Assembly (NCBI RefSeq): GCF_021556435.1
Contig: NZ_JAKGCU010000015.1
Span: 61,351-125,350 of the forward strand
Direction: 5' to 3'
Length of the DNA: 64,000 bases
Origin: Gordonia tangerina
GTDB lineage: Bacteria; Actinomycetota; Actinomycetes; Mycobacteriales; Mycobacteriaceae
Under the pieces are notes generated by a model that saw only the letters and a list, made by a program, of their open reading frames with translations, searched no databases and was not told the DNA's origin. Positions 1-7,149 of this stretch are shown here, in pieces; position 1 is the stretch's first letter, and every line of letters starts with the position of its first letter. The position numbers were made by a program, and so were the translations under genes.

Positions 1-961
1 AGAATGCGCCGGCGTCCGGGGTGCCGACCGGCTTGCCCTCGTACATCACGGTCGTCGCACCGACCAGCAGCGGCCCGTACACGATGTAGGAGTGCCCGAC
101 CACCCAGCCCACATCGGATGCGGTCCACCACACGTCGCCGGCACCGATGTCGTAGATGTTGCGCATCGACCAGGTCAGCGCGACCGCGTGGCCCCCGTTG
201 TCGCGGACCACGCCCTTCGGTTTTCCGGTGGTGCCCGACGTGTACAGGATGTAGAGCGGGTCGGTCGCCGCCACCGTTGTCGGGCCCGTCGGTTCGGCAT
301 CGGCCATCTGGGCGTCCCAGTCCAGCCAGCCGTCGTGGTCGGCCGCGCTGCCCGCGACCTCCTCGCGGTCCTTGACGATCACCGTCGCCGGTGGCGAGGC
401 GCAGAGTTCGAGGGCCTTGGCCACCATCGGTAGGTACTCGACCGTGCGTCCGGGTTCCAGGCCGCCCGACGCCGTCACGATGGCGACGGGTTCGGCGTCG
501 TCGATGCGTGCTGCCAGCTCGGGTGCGGCGAATCCGCCGAACACCACCGAATGCACCGCACCCACGCGCGCGCAGGCGAGCATCGCAATGGCCGCCTCGG
601 GGATCATTGGCAGATAGATCACCACGCGATTGCCCGCCGCGACGCCGCTGGCCGCGAGCACTCCGGCAAACCGCGACACCTCGTCGAGGAGCTCGGCATA
701 GGTATAGGTACGCACCGTCCCCACCATCGCCGAGTCCCAGATCATCGCGGTGCGGTCGCCGTGCCCGGCCGCGACATGCCGGTCGAGCGCGTTGTAGGAG
801 GTGTTGAGGGTGGCATCGGGATACCACCGGTAGAACGGTGCGTCCGAGTCGTCGAGGGCGCGGGTCGGTGGGTTCACCCACTCGACGGCCTGTGCGGCGT
901 CGAGCCAGAAGCCGTCCTGATCGTCGCGTGCCCGCGCGAACGCGTCGCTGTAATGCCCCAT
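1..961 (-). CDS. prpE: Propionyl-CoA/acetyl-CoA synthetase PrpE, N-terminal part (cut by window edge)
   Basis: This reading frame begins at an ATG (959-961) and runs off the left edge, so only about 320 N-terminal residues are present; the family is usually about 630 residues. It should activate propionate or acetate to the acyl-CoA through an acyl-adenylate. The ACS N-terminal cap is followed by the AMP-binding P-loop YTSGTTGKPKG and the stretch VVRDNGGHAVAL, which is typical of PrpE rather than Acs. The gene reads away from a MarR-type gene transcribed in the same direction upstream, with about 107 bp of unremarkable sequence between. The C-terminal catalytic lysine region lies outside the window. 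Acetate versus propionate preference cannot be judged from this half. Confidence 0.88.
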   Translation of the reverse strand, partial: MGHYSDAFARARDDQDGFWLDAAQAVEWVNPPTRALDDSDAPFYRWYPDATLNTSYNALDRHVAAGHGDRTAMIWDSAMVGTVRTYTYAELLDEVSRFAGVLAASGVAAGNRVVIYLPMIPEAAIAMLACARVGAVHSVVFGGFAAPELAARIDDAEPVAIVTASGGLEPGRTVEYLPMVAKALELCASPPATVIVKDREEVAGSAADHDGWLDWDAQMADAEPTGPTTVAATDPLYILYTSGTTGKPKGVVRDNGGHAVALTWSMRNIYDIGAGDVWWTASDVGWVVGHSYIVYGPLLVGATTVMYEGKPVGTPDAGAF

Positions 962-1068
962 CGCCGTCGCATCCCTCTCCGAGTTGTCGGCCGCCGTAAC
1001 CGTGCCGTGGTCGACTACGACCCTATCGATGTGGTCGTTGCCACGACGTTGGATTGCCGAGTGCGCGG

Positions 1069-1593
1069 TCAGCGGTCGCTGCGCTGCGACGGAAGGTGGC
1101 GATCGTCGCCGGGCTCCGTTCTGACCGCTTCGGTGACCTCGCGCAGAAATGCCCGGACCACCTGTCGGTGTTCGACAGAGAGGTCCGCCACCACACCCAT
1201 CACGCGACCGATGAGCGGGCCGAAGAACTCCCATCCCATTGCGCGGGCGTCGTCGGTGACCCGCAGAATCACCCGGCGCCGATCGACCGGGTCCCGATGC
1301 CGCTCGACGAGCGGTCCCACTCCCTCCCGCCGCGCCGACATCCGGTCGACGAGGGCGGTCACCGACGCCGAGTTCAGCCGCAACCGGTCCCCCAGCCACC
1401 CGGGGGTGGCCACCCCACCTTCGCGCTCCCGATCCAGCAACGCGATGAGTGCACGCACATCGGTCGGGTGCATCGCACGCTCCGCCGCGAAGGCAGCCCC
1501 CTCCAGGTCGAGTGCGACGGTGAGCTCGCGGATGGCGTGGACGAGCTCGAGATCGGAGTCTGCGACCCGGTCGGGAGTCGATCGATCGGGCAC
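1069..1593 (-). CDS. MarR-family transcriptional regulator
   Basis: A 174-residue winged-helix protein of MarR type. The central segment (about residues 45-115) has the recognition helix region LNSASVTALVDRM followed by the wing with the family D-x-R-R pattern (DPVDRRRVILRVT). MarR proteins are dimers that usually repress a neighbouring gene and release DNA on binding a small ligand. It is divergent from the alpha/beta hydrolase at 1663, and the 69-bp gap holds TTGAT-containing repeats that could be its operator. The start is the GTG at 1593: an in-frame stop lies just upstream, and the only GGAGG abuts the codon, so initiation is uncertain. The ligand is unknown. Confidence 0.82.
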   Translation of the reverse strand: MPDRSTPDRVADSDLELVHAIRELTVALDLEGAAFAAERAMHPTDVRALIALLDREREGGVATPGWLGDRLRLNSASVTALVDRMSARREGVGPLVERHRDPVDRRRVILRVTDDARAMGWEFFGPLIGRVMGVVADLSVEHRQVVRAFLREVTEAVRTEPGDDRHLPSQRSDR

Positions 1594-1607
1594 CCTCCCA
1601 CCTACCG

Positions 1608-1650
1608 TTTCTCTTGATCAGCGATTATCTTGATGAACAAGCTACCTCAG
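1608..1650. promoter_or_regulatory. Candidate MarR operator in divergent gap
   Basis: The short gap between the MarR gene and the hydrolase gene contains two TTGAT motifs (one in TTGATCA, one in TCTTGAT) and the partial inverted repeat CTTG-N5-CAAG. MarR proteins commonly bind imperfect AT-rich palindromes of this kind between divergent genes. The assignment rests on position and symmetry only. Confidence 0.35.
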
Positions 1651-1662
1651 GGAGGACAACGC

Positions 1663-2568
1663 ATGGCTCAACCGAAGGCGAAAACCGTCGCGGACTTTTC
1701 CGCGTCTGCAGCCGGCGCCGCATTTGACGATGCCTATGCGCGCCTCTTGCGGCGCTGGCCGGACGACACGACGACGAGCGAGACCGAGGGTCGGTTCGGC
1801 ACCACGCACGTGACGACAGCCGGGCAGCCGAGGACAACCGGCGCAGCCGATGCACCTGCGCTCCTGCTTCTGCACGGGGGTGGCGCCACCTCGATGGCGT
1901 GGACCGCGTTGGCCGGCCACCTCGCCGGCGGCCATCGGGTGATCGCGCCCGACATCATCGGTGAGCCCGGGCGGAGTCGGAGCACCGGCGACCGGTTCCG
2001 CAGCACCGACGACCTCTGTGACTGGATCGACGAGGTACTCGACGACAGCGCAGCGCCCACCGTCGACGTGGTCGCGCACTCCTACGGCGCGATGATCGCA
2101 CTGGCGTATGCACTTCGGCGTCCCCACCGGGTCCGGCGTCTGGTGCTGCTCGACCCGAACTCATGCTTCGCCGGAATGTCGGCGGCCTATCTGATCCGGG
2201 CCTTGCCCGTCCTGCTCCGACCCGACGCCGACCGGCAGCGTCGGTTACTGGTGTGGGAAACCCAGGGCGCCGACCTCGACCCCGATTGGCTCACCGTGAC
2301 GACCACCGGCGTCGGATCATTTCCGTCGGCCCGGCCCGTCATCCCCCGCCGACCCCGACCACAGGATCTCCGGGCACTCGACGCCCACCGGGTCTCTGTG
2401 CTCCTCGCCCCCGACAGCCGGGTGCACGATGTCGCCCAGGTCGCGACGAATGTCCGCGCTGCGCTACCGACTGCGGCAGTGGTCACGTTGCCGGCCGGCA
2501 CCCATCACACCCTCCCGATGTCGCCGAGCGACCATCTCGAGGCGGCACTCGACGCGGCCTTACGCTGA
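1663..2568 (+). CDS. Alpha/beta hydrolase
   Basis: A 301-residue alpha/beta-hydrolase-fold protein. It shows the oxyanion strand LLLHGGGATSMAW, the nucleophile elbow AHSYGA with serine, and a late histidine in GTHHTLP. A TTG 33 bp upstream would extend the frame, but the ATG at 1663 is preceded by GGAGGA at a 6-nt spacing, which decides the start. It is cytoplasmic by sequence, with no signal peptide. It is divergent from a MarR regulator, so it is probably induced by the regulator's ligand and acts on it or a related ester. The substrate cannot be read from the sequence. Its 3' end is 2 bp from the convergent PPOX gene. Confidence 0.85.
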   Translation: MAQPKAKTVADFSASAAGAAFDDAYARLLRRWPDDTTTSETEGRFGTTHVTTAGQPRTTGAADAPALLLLHGGGATSMAWTALAGHLAGGHRVIAPDIIGEPGRSRSTGDRFRSTDDLCDWIDEVLDDSAAPTVDVVAHSYGAMIALAYALRRPHRVRRLVLLDPNSCFAGMSAAYLIRALPVLLRPDADRQRRLLVWETQGADLDPDWLTVTTTGVGSFPSARPVIPRRPRPQDLRALDAHRVSVLLAPDSRVHDVAQVATNVRAALPTAAVVTLPAGTHHTLPMSPSDHLEAALDAALR

Positions 2569-2570
2569 AC

Positions 2571-3182
2571 TCAGTACAGCCACTTGCGGAACTCGGGTTC
2601 GGCGTAGGCCTTCTCGAGTTCGGCCTCGTCGAGTTCGGGCATCAGCGCCTTGGTGAGCTTGGCCGTACTCGGCACGGCGTCGGGTTCCCAGGTCTCCGGG
2701 CGCCACAGGTCGGAGCGGAGAAATGCCTTGGCACAGTGGAAGAACACTTCCTCGACGTCGACTTCCAGCGCCAGCAGCGGACGCACTCCCTTGACGGTGA
2801 GCGCGTCGAAGTAGTCTCCATCGTCGACGATGCGGGCGGTCCCGTTGATCCGCAACGTGTCTCCCCGTCCCGGGATCAGCGCGACCAGACCCACGTGCGG
2901 ATTCTGCAGCACGTTCAGATACCCGTCGACGCGGCGGTTACCGGGCCGTTCGGGCAGCGCGACGCGGTGTTCGTCGAGGACGTGCACGATCTTGCCGGCT
3001 GGGTCCCCTTTCGGTGAGACGTCCATCCGTCCGGAGGCATCGGAGGTGGCCAGAAACACCATCGGACACGCCGCCAGCCACTCGACATGCACCCGATGCA
3101 GGGCGGGCCGAACCTTGTCGATCACCTTCTGATGCGGGTGTCCGACGATCTCGCGCAACTGCTGCTCGGTGGTTATCTGCAC
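2571..3182 (-). CDS. Pyridoxamine 5'-phosphate oxidase-fold (PPOX) family flavoprotein
   Basis: A roughly 203-residue PPOX split-barrel protein resembling the MSMEG_1061-type FMN-binding family. Visible family features are the strand pair FLATSDASGRMDVSPKGDPAG, the segment LPERPGNRRVDGYLNVLQNP and a conserved C-terminal region after PLLALEVDVEEVFFHC. Such proteins bind FMN or F420 and reduce or oxidise small substrates; this one has no assigned reaction. I chose the GTG at 3182 because an upstream extension would overlap the preceding gene and lacks family similarity; the Shine-Dalgarno there is poor. It follows the hydrolase-OsmC gene by 25 bp on the same strand, so the two are probably cotranscribed. 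Confidence 0.8.
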   Translation of the reverse strand: MQITTEQQLREIVGHPHQKVIDKVRPALHRVHVEWLAACPMVFLATSDASGRMDVSPKGDPAGKIVHVLDEHRVALPERPGNRRVDGYLNVLQNPHVGLVALIPGRGDTLRINGTARIVDDGDYFDALTVKGVRPLLALEVDVEEVFFHCAKAFLRSDLWRPETWEPDAVPSTAKLTKALMPELDEAELEKAYAEPEFRKWLY

Positions 3183-3207
3183 CCCACCATGGTCGCACTC
3201 AACAGAG

Positions 3208-4455
3208 TCACCGGATCGCCGAGTCCGCCATCGTGACGCTGGTGTGTACCTCGAGCTGGCCGGTGACGGTGCGGTGCACCGGGCATCGGTCGGCGATCTC
3301 ACCCATGCGCCGGATCTGGTCGTCGTCGAGCGGGCCGGTCAGGCGGATCTCGCGATCGACGAACTCGATCCGACAGGGACGACCCTGTGCGTCGACGCAG
3401 TCCTTCGAGTGGCTTCGACGATGCCGCAACTGGACCGCCACATGTTCCAGCGGCAGACCCTTGCGTTCGGCGTACATGCGCAGCGTCATCGACGTGCACG
3501 CGCCCACCGCAGACAACAGCAGGTCATAGGGATTCGGACCGAGGTCGTCGCCCACCCCGAGCGGTTCGTCGGCGACCCAGAAGTGCCGCCCGGCCTGAAT
3601 GCTCTGGGTGAGATGCCCGCGGTCGGATTCCTCGACGAGCACGGTCCCGCCGGGTGGCGGTTCGGATTCGGGTGCCACGACCGCGGGAAGGTATCGGGAT
3701 GCCCACGCGGCCAACACGTCGGCGGCGTACTCGGCGTCCGCGTGTTTGCTGAGCAGATGGTCGGCACCGTCGAGCGCGACGAAGCTCTTCGGATGGCGGG
3801 CGGCGGTGTAGATGCGACGCGCGTTGTCGATGTCGACGACCTTGTCGAGTGGCGCATGCATCACCAGTAATGCGCGGCCGAGTTCGGGCAGGATCTTCTC
3901 GAGGTGCTGTTCATCGGCGTCGGCGAGGAGATCGGCACCCACGGTGAAGGTCCGCCCGGCCAGGGTCACCTCGGCTTTGCCCTGCTCACGGATCCGCCGC
4001 AGCGCGTCGTCGGAGAAGACATGCCGGATCTGCCCCGGGTTGAACGGGGCCGCGATCGTGACGACGGCGGTGATGTCGGGCAGACGCGGGGCCGCGGCCA
4101 ACGCGGCCGCACCACCGAAGCTGTGCCCGATCAGCAGCCGCGGCGCCGCGTGGCGGGCGCCGAGCGCCTCCGACGCGAGGACGAGGTCTTCGACATTGGA
4201 GGTGAACGTGGTGTTCGCGAACTCCCCGTCGCTGGCCCCCAGGCCGGTGAAGTCGAACCGCAGCACCCCGAAACCTCGCTCCACCAGGCGTCGACTGATC
4301 CGGGACGCGGCCATCACGTCCTTGGAACAGGTGAAGCAGTGTGCGAACAATGCGTAGGCGCGGGGCTCGTCCTCCGGCCGGTCGAGCCGCGCAGCCAATT
4401 GCGTACCCGACGATCCGGTGAAGGTGAAGCGCTCGGTCCGAGTCATGGATGCCAT
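3208..4455 (-). CDS. Bifunctional alpha/beta hydrolase - OsmC-like fusion protein
   Basis: A 415-residue two-domain protein. Residues about 10-255 are an alpha/beta hydrolase with nucleophile elbow GHSFGG (Ser112) and a histidine in DGADHLL. Residues about 275-410 are an OsmC/Ohr fold with the two redox cysteines, Cys320 in VGACTSMTL and Cys391 in ADRCPVHRTV. OsmC proteins reduce organic or fatty-acid hydroperoxides through that cysteine pair. The fusion suggests that an ester or acyl group is removed and a peroxide reduced on the same lipid, which is inference. The fusion occurs in other bacteria. It probably forms an operon with the PPOX flavoprotein downstream. Confidence 0.9.
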   Translation of the reverse strand: MASMTRTERFTFTGSSGTQLAARLDRPEDEPRAYALFAHCFTCSKDVMAASRISRRLVERGFGVLRFDFTGLGASDGEFANTTFTSNVEDLVLASEALGARHAAPRLLIGHSFGGAAALAAAPRLPDITAVVTIAAPFNPGQIRHVFSDDALRRIREQGKAEVTLAGRTFTVGADLLADADEQHLEKILPELGRALLVMHAPLDKVVDIDNARRIYTAARHPKSFVALDGADHLLSKHADAEYAADVLAAWASRYLPAVVAPESEPPPGGTVLVEESDRGHLTQSIQAGRHFWVADEPLGVGDDLGPNPYDLLLSAVGACTSMTLRMYAERKGLPLEHVAVQLRHRRSHSKDCVDAQGRPCRIEFVDREIRLTGPLDDDQIRRMGEIADRCPVHRTVTGQLEVHTSVTMADSAIR

Positions 4456-4569
4456 CCTGCCCGACGACGTTGTTTACTCGGTCGTGGCGATCCACGTCTG
4501 ACACCGCGGGCGCACTGCCATGATGGTGTTGGCCTGATGGTTACGCGGCGCGAAAGCAGGTAGGTGCGC

Positions 4570-5010
4570 ATGGTCGACGTCATCACCCACATCACCATCC
4601 GACGGCCGGTCGCCGACGTCGCGACCTACGCCCAGGATCCGGCGAACGCCACGCACTGGTACGCCAACATCGAGTCGTCGCGGATGCGCACACCGCCGCC
4701 ATTGGCGGTCGGCTCACAGATCGCGTTCGTCGCCCACTTCCTGGGCCGCCGACTCGAATACACCTACGACGTCGTGGAGATGGTGCCCGAGCATCGGTTC
4801 GTGATGCGGACCAGTGACGGCCCGTTCGAGATGGAGACCACCTACGAGTGGGAGCGGCTGGACACCGAGTCGACGCGGATGTCGCTGCGCAACCGCGGGC
4901 AGCCCACCGGCTTCGGAGCCGTCGCCGCCCCGTTCATGGCGTGTGCGATGCGCCGGGCGAACACCAAGGATCTGCGCCGGCTCAAGGCAGTGCTCGAACA
5001 CTCCGACTGA
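4570..5010 (+). CDS. SRPBCC (START/Bet v1-like) family protein
   Basis: A 146-residue protein with the polyketide-cyclase/START-like pattern: N-terminal strand DVITHITIRRPVADVATYAQDP, then a long antiparallel sheet (RRLEYTYDVVEMVPEHRFVMRT) and a C-terminal helix. These proteins bind hydrophobic ligands; most actinobacterial members have no known role. ATG 4570 is preferred over GTG 4564 because AGGTAGG is spaced 5 nt from it. It is divergent from the hydrolase-OsmC gene, with a roughly 114-bp gap in which I see no clear operator. Confidence 0.72.
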   Translation: MVDVITHITIRRPVADVATYAQDPANATHWYANIESSRMRTPPPLAVGSQIAFVAHFLGRRLEYTYDVVEMVPEHRFVMRTSDGPFEMETTYEWERLDTESTRMSLRNRGQPTGFGAVAAPFMACAMRRANTKDLRRLKAVLEHSD

Positions 5011-5103
5011 CCCCGCCCAACCGCACCACCGATAGCGGAAAAACATGGTGTGAGCAGTACAAACAGGGTTACGCGGAGCCCCCCGGGCGACTATCGTCAG
5101 GAC

Positions 5104-5607
5104 ATGGACCAGTCCGCGTTCTACGGGGTCGTCGCCGCGACGAATTTCACCCTGCTCGGGCTGTGGTGGGTGGCGATCAAGGACCGCGGCGACCTCGGCG
5201 GAGGAACGAGAGCCGGACGCCGCATGGCCTATCTGGTGTCCCTGCAGTTCGTGATCCCGGCCGCCGTGTCGCTGCTGGCGCAGGTGGCTCCCGAGATCGC
5301 CGATGTGTGGCGAGCGGCGTTCACCGTGGCCGGAATCCTGGGCGCTGTCGGCATCACCATGCTGGCCCACCAGTTCGCGCTGCGCACCGACGCGCGGGTG
5401 CTGCCGTGGATCTTCGTCTGCGCCGGTGTGCCGCTGTATCTCGCCGTTGTGGTGGTGGCCGTCTGGCCGGGGTTCGCCGACGCGGTGAATCTTGCGCTCA
5501 CCCCGATCGAACTCGAAGGGCTGTTGTTGAGCCTCATCGTGGTGCTCGGCGTCAACGAGGCGTGGTTCGTCGCGATGACGCCCCGTCGCGGAATGCCGGT
5601 GCGCTGA
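5104..5607 (+). CDS. Integral membrane protein of unknown function
   Basis: A 167-residue protein with four or five hydrophobic helices (about residues 5-23, 41-62, 70-90, 98-118 and 135-155) and no recognisable domain. I do not recognise the family. The ATG at 5104 is preferred over an in-frame start at 5050 because it places the first helix at the N terminus as a normal inner-membrane protein, although the Shine-Dalgarno is weak. It is convergent with the first initiator tRNA gene, with a terminator hairpin between them. Confidence 0.65.
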   Translation: MDQSAFYGVVAATNFTLLGLWWVAIKDRGDLGGGTRAGRRMAYLVSLQFVIPAAVSLLAQVAPEIADVWRAAFTVAGILGAVGITMLAHQFALRTDARVLPWIFVCAGVPLYLAVVVVAVWPGFADAVNLALTPIELEGLLLSLIVVLGVNEAWFVAMTPRRGMPVR

Positions 5608-5635
5608 CACCGTGGGCGCCTGCAGCCCGCGGACC

Positions 5636-5679
5636 CGAACAACAAAGAACCCTGCCAGGCTTTGTCCGGCAGGGGTTCT
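5636..5679 (-). terminator. Intrinsic terminator of the first initiator tRNA gene
   Basis: On the minus strand a stem AGAACCC/GGGTTCT continues (with one bulged C) into TGCC/GGCA around a short loop, followed by TTTGTTGTT. It lies just past the tRNA 3' end and may also stop the convergent membrane protein transcript. Confidence 0.75.
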
Positions 5680-5684
5680 CGTGG

Positions 5685-5761
5685 TGGTAGCGGGGACAGG
5701 ATTTGAACCTGCGACCTCTGGGTTATGAGCCCAGCGAGCTACCGAGCTGCTCCACCCCGCG
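5685..5761 (-). tRNA. Initiator tRNA-fMet (CAT), copy 1, CCA encoded
   Basis: A 77-nt cloverleaf with anticodon CAT, T-loop TTCAAAT and encoded 3' CCA. It is initiator-type rather than elongator: the first base of the acceptor stem (C1) faces T72 and is unpaired, and the anticodon stem carries the three consecutive G:C pairs (GGG/CCC) that direct the tRNA to the P site. The mature sequence is identical to the second copy about 600 bp away. It has its own promoter and terminator. Confidence 0.95.
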
Positions 5762-5772
5762 TTGCTGACCCC

Positions 5773-5801
5773 ACTGTACACATCTCCCGCCGCGGGTGAA
5801 A
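5773..5801 (-). promoter_or_regulatory. Promoter of initiator tRNA copy 1
   Basis: Minus strand: -35 TTTCAC and -10 TACAGT with a 17-bp spacer, ending about 12 bp before the tRNA. The spacer shares CACCCGCGGC with the copy 2 promoter, so the two units probably arose by duplication. Confidence 0.55.
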
Positions 5802-5884
5802 ATCGCGTCCCGACCGGCGACTGGACATGCGCGCCGAGCCACGTCACTGCCGCCGGCCACGTGTCTCAGAACACAGTTCACTTC

Positions 5885-5900
5885 ATACCCCTAGGGGTAT
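5885..5900. promoter_or_regulatory. CsoR/CstR-type operator overlapping a promoter
   Basis: The perfect 16-bp palindrome ATACCCCTAGGGGTAT matches the A/T-flanked C4-G4 operators bound by the CsoR/CstR/RcnR (DUF156) family of copper, nickel and persulfide sensors. It overlaps a -10-like TATTAT (5898-5903) and lies about 47 bp upstream of the start of the small membrane protein at 5947. GTTC-N15-GGGTAT in the same stretch also resembles a SigF/SigB-type promoter. No CsoR-family gene is in the window. Confidence 0.6.
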
Positions 5901-5946
5901 TATCGGAAGTGGAGCGGAAGGGATTCCCACAAAGGAGATGATGGCG

Positions 5947-6222
5947 ATGTTCACCCTCCATCACACCGACCACGGCTATCACGAGGTCGCAGTTCTCGCC
6001 TACTTGTTCATGCTTCTCGGCTTCGCCGCGGGCGGCATCTGGATCGTCCTGCTCGCCGAGGCGACGACCGGCGCAGCGGTGACCGGAGTTGCCGCACTCG
6101 GCCTCCTCCTGGCTGCGACGACGATCCTGACGGTCATGACCAAGCGGTTGCACCACGACGCCCTGGTTCCCGACAACACCACCGTCGAGGTCGGCCACTA
6201 CCTTCACGACTACCGGGACTGA
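5947..6222 (+). CDS. Small His-rich two-helix membrane protein, paralogue 1
   Basis: A 91-residue protein that I cannot assign to a named family. It has a histidine-rich N terminus (LHHTDHGYHE), two transmembrane helices (about residues 14-36 and 44-64) and a cytosolic-looking tail with the pattern H-x2-L-x-P-D-N-T-x2-E-x3-Y-x3-Y-R. The same plan recurs in the proteins at 6766 and 7150, making a local three-member family. Three in-frame ATGs follow AAAGGAG (5931-5937); 5947 has the best spacing (9 nt), and 5941 is the alternative. A CsoR/CstR-type palindrome over the promoter, with the histidines, suggests response to a metal or sulfide (inference). Confidence 0.7.
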   Translation: MFTLHHTDHGYHEVAVLAYLFMLLGFAAGGIWIVLLAEATTGAAVTGVAALGLLLAATTILTVMTKRLHHDALVPDNTTVEVGHYLHDYRD

Positions 6223-6247
6223 TGACTCTCGGGTGACCCCAGACATG

Positions 6248-6285
6248 CGAGAAGGCTCCGGAAGCACACTTCCGGAGCCTTCTCG
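6248..6285. terminator. Bidirectional hairpin terminator
   Basis: A perfect 17-bp stem (6248-6264 with 6269-6285) closes a 4-nt loop between the convergent small membrane protein gene and initiator tRNA copy 2. There is no long T-run on either side, so termination strength is uncertain. Confidence 0.7.
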
Positions 6286-6287
6286 AG

Positions 6288-6364
6288 TGGTAGCGGGGAC
6301 AGGATTTGAACCTGCGACCTCTGGGTTATGAGCCCAGCGAGCTACCGAGCTGCTCCACCCCGCG
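6288..6364 (-). tRNA. Initiator tRNA-fMet (CAT), copy 2, CCA encoded
   Basis: Identical across all 77 nt to copy 1, including the unpaired C1-T72 position, the GGG/CCC anticodon stem and the encoded CCA, so this is also an initiator tRNA. The flanking promoter is similar but not identical, and the terminators differ completely, so this is not a recent perfect duplication of the whole unit. Confidence 0.95.
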
Positions 6365-6376
6365 TTGGTGAACACC

Positions 6377-6406
6377 ACGTTACACACTGGTTTGCCGCGG
6401 GTGCAA
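6377..6406 (-). promoter_or_regulatory. Promoter of initiator tRNA copy 2
   Basis: Minus strand: -35 TTGCAC, 18-bp spacer, -10 TAACGT, ending about 12 bp before the tRNA. It shares the CACCCGCGGC block with the copy 1 promoter. Confidence 0.55.
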
Positions 6407-6765
6407 ATCGCTTCCGACGCCCCGTCGCGTTCACATGCCGACAACCAATCCCCCTGTGACACAGGGCACTTTGATCACTGCGGTCGGACTGCCGGAAATG
6501 CCGCTAGCTGCCGCGCCAACGGATTCAGGCACACCCGTCGGATCACCCACCGGCACCGATCCGCCTGGCCTTGGTTCTGACCGTCGTCCGGCGTACACCG
6601 CCGCCAACAGACCGACGATCGGTGCAGCCGCGGCCCGCACGACCGACAGCGCGTTCAGTATCCGACGACCCGCCCCGACCGGGCCGAAAGTCCCTGTCGG
6701 TGCGCCCGCTGCCGGCGCATCGTGAGGGAGACAGAAGGTGTGTTCGAAACAAAGGAGAACCAACC
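6407..6765. other. Intergenic stretch with a palindrome; no convincing gene
   Basis: About 360 bp between the tRNA promoter and the second small membrane protein. It contains the perfect 15-bp palindrome CCCTGTG-A-CACAGGG (6452-6466). A proline- and threonine-rich frame (6435-6725, plus strand) lacks a ribosome binding site and domain similarity, and I do not call it. The last 15 bp hold AAAGGAG, the ribosome binding site of the next gene. Confidence 0.5.
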
Positions 6766-7056
6766 GTGACCAGCCTCGCCTCAGGCAACGCCACCGCATC
6801 CGACAATCGTCACCCGATGAGCATCGTCGCATTTCTGCTGGTACTGCTCATCATCCCGGCGCTCGGATTGGCGGTCACGTTCTCCGCCGAGGGCAACACC
6901 GGCGGCGCGGTGGCGTCGGGCGTCGCCGGCGCGGCATTCCTGGTCGGCGCTGCCGCCATCTACGCCACAATGGCGCGGCGGCTGGGCCACAGCCCACTCA
7001 TCCCGGACGACAGCGACGCTGAAAAGCAGCGTTACCTCGCCGAACACCGCCGCTGA
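6766..7056 (+). CDS. Small two-helix membrane protein, paralogue 2
   Basis: A 96-residue protein of the same local family as those at 5947 and 7150. It has two hydrophobic helices (about residues 19-38 and 46-69) and the tail H-x2-L-x-P-D-D-S-x2-E-x3-Y-x3-H-R. A short N-terminal segment ends in HPMS, as in paralogue 3. The histidine-rich patches are reduced here, which may mean a changed ligand. The GTG at 6766 is chosen because AAAGGAG lies 8 nt upstream. The function is unknown; the gene is tandem with paralogue 3 (93 bp apart), which has its own CRP-like site. Confidence 0.68.
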   Translation: MTSLASGNATASDNRHPMSIVAFLLVLLIIPALGLAVTFSAEGNTGGAVASGVAGAAFLVGAAAIYATMARRLGHSPLIPDDSDAEKQRYLAEHRR

Positions 7057-7080
7057 CGGCTAGCAGAACACCCATCTCAA

Positions 7081-7096
7081 TGTGATAAACATCACA
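7081..7096. promoter_or_regulatory. Perfect CRP/GlxR-type binding site
   Basis: TGTGATAAACATCACA is an exact match to TGTGA-N6-TCACA, the consensus for mycobacterial Crp and corynebacterial GlxR, which bind with cAMP. It lies 53 bp upstream of the third small membrane protein gene and just after the stop of the second. Confidence 0.65.
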
Positions 7097-7098
7097 GC

Positions 7099-7125
7099 GC
7101 GGTATCCTGGCCTCACAGATACCGC
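7099..7125. repeat. Inverted repeat GCGGTATC / GATACCGC
   Basis: A perfect 8-bp inverted repeat (7099-7106 and 7118-7125) separated by 11 bp, directly between the CRP site and the ribosome binding site at 7150. It could be a second operator or a 5' leader hairpin. TATCCT inside the left arm could be a -10 element. Confidence 0.5.
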
Positions 7126-7149
7126 ATACAGCGAGATCGAGGAGGAACG

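Noticed and set aside
6435..6725. 96-residue Pro/Thr-rich frame in the tRNA-paralogue gap
   Set aside because: No ribosome binding site, no domain, and both strands are open there, a common high-GC artefact.
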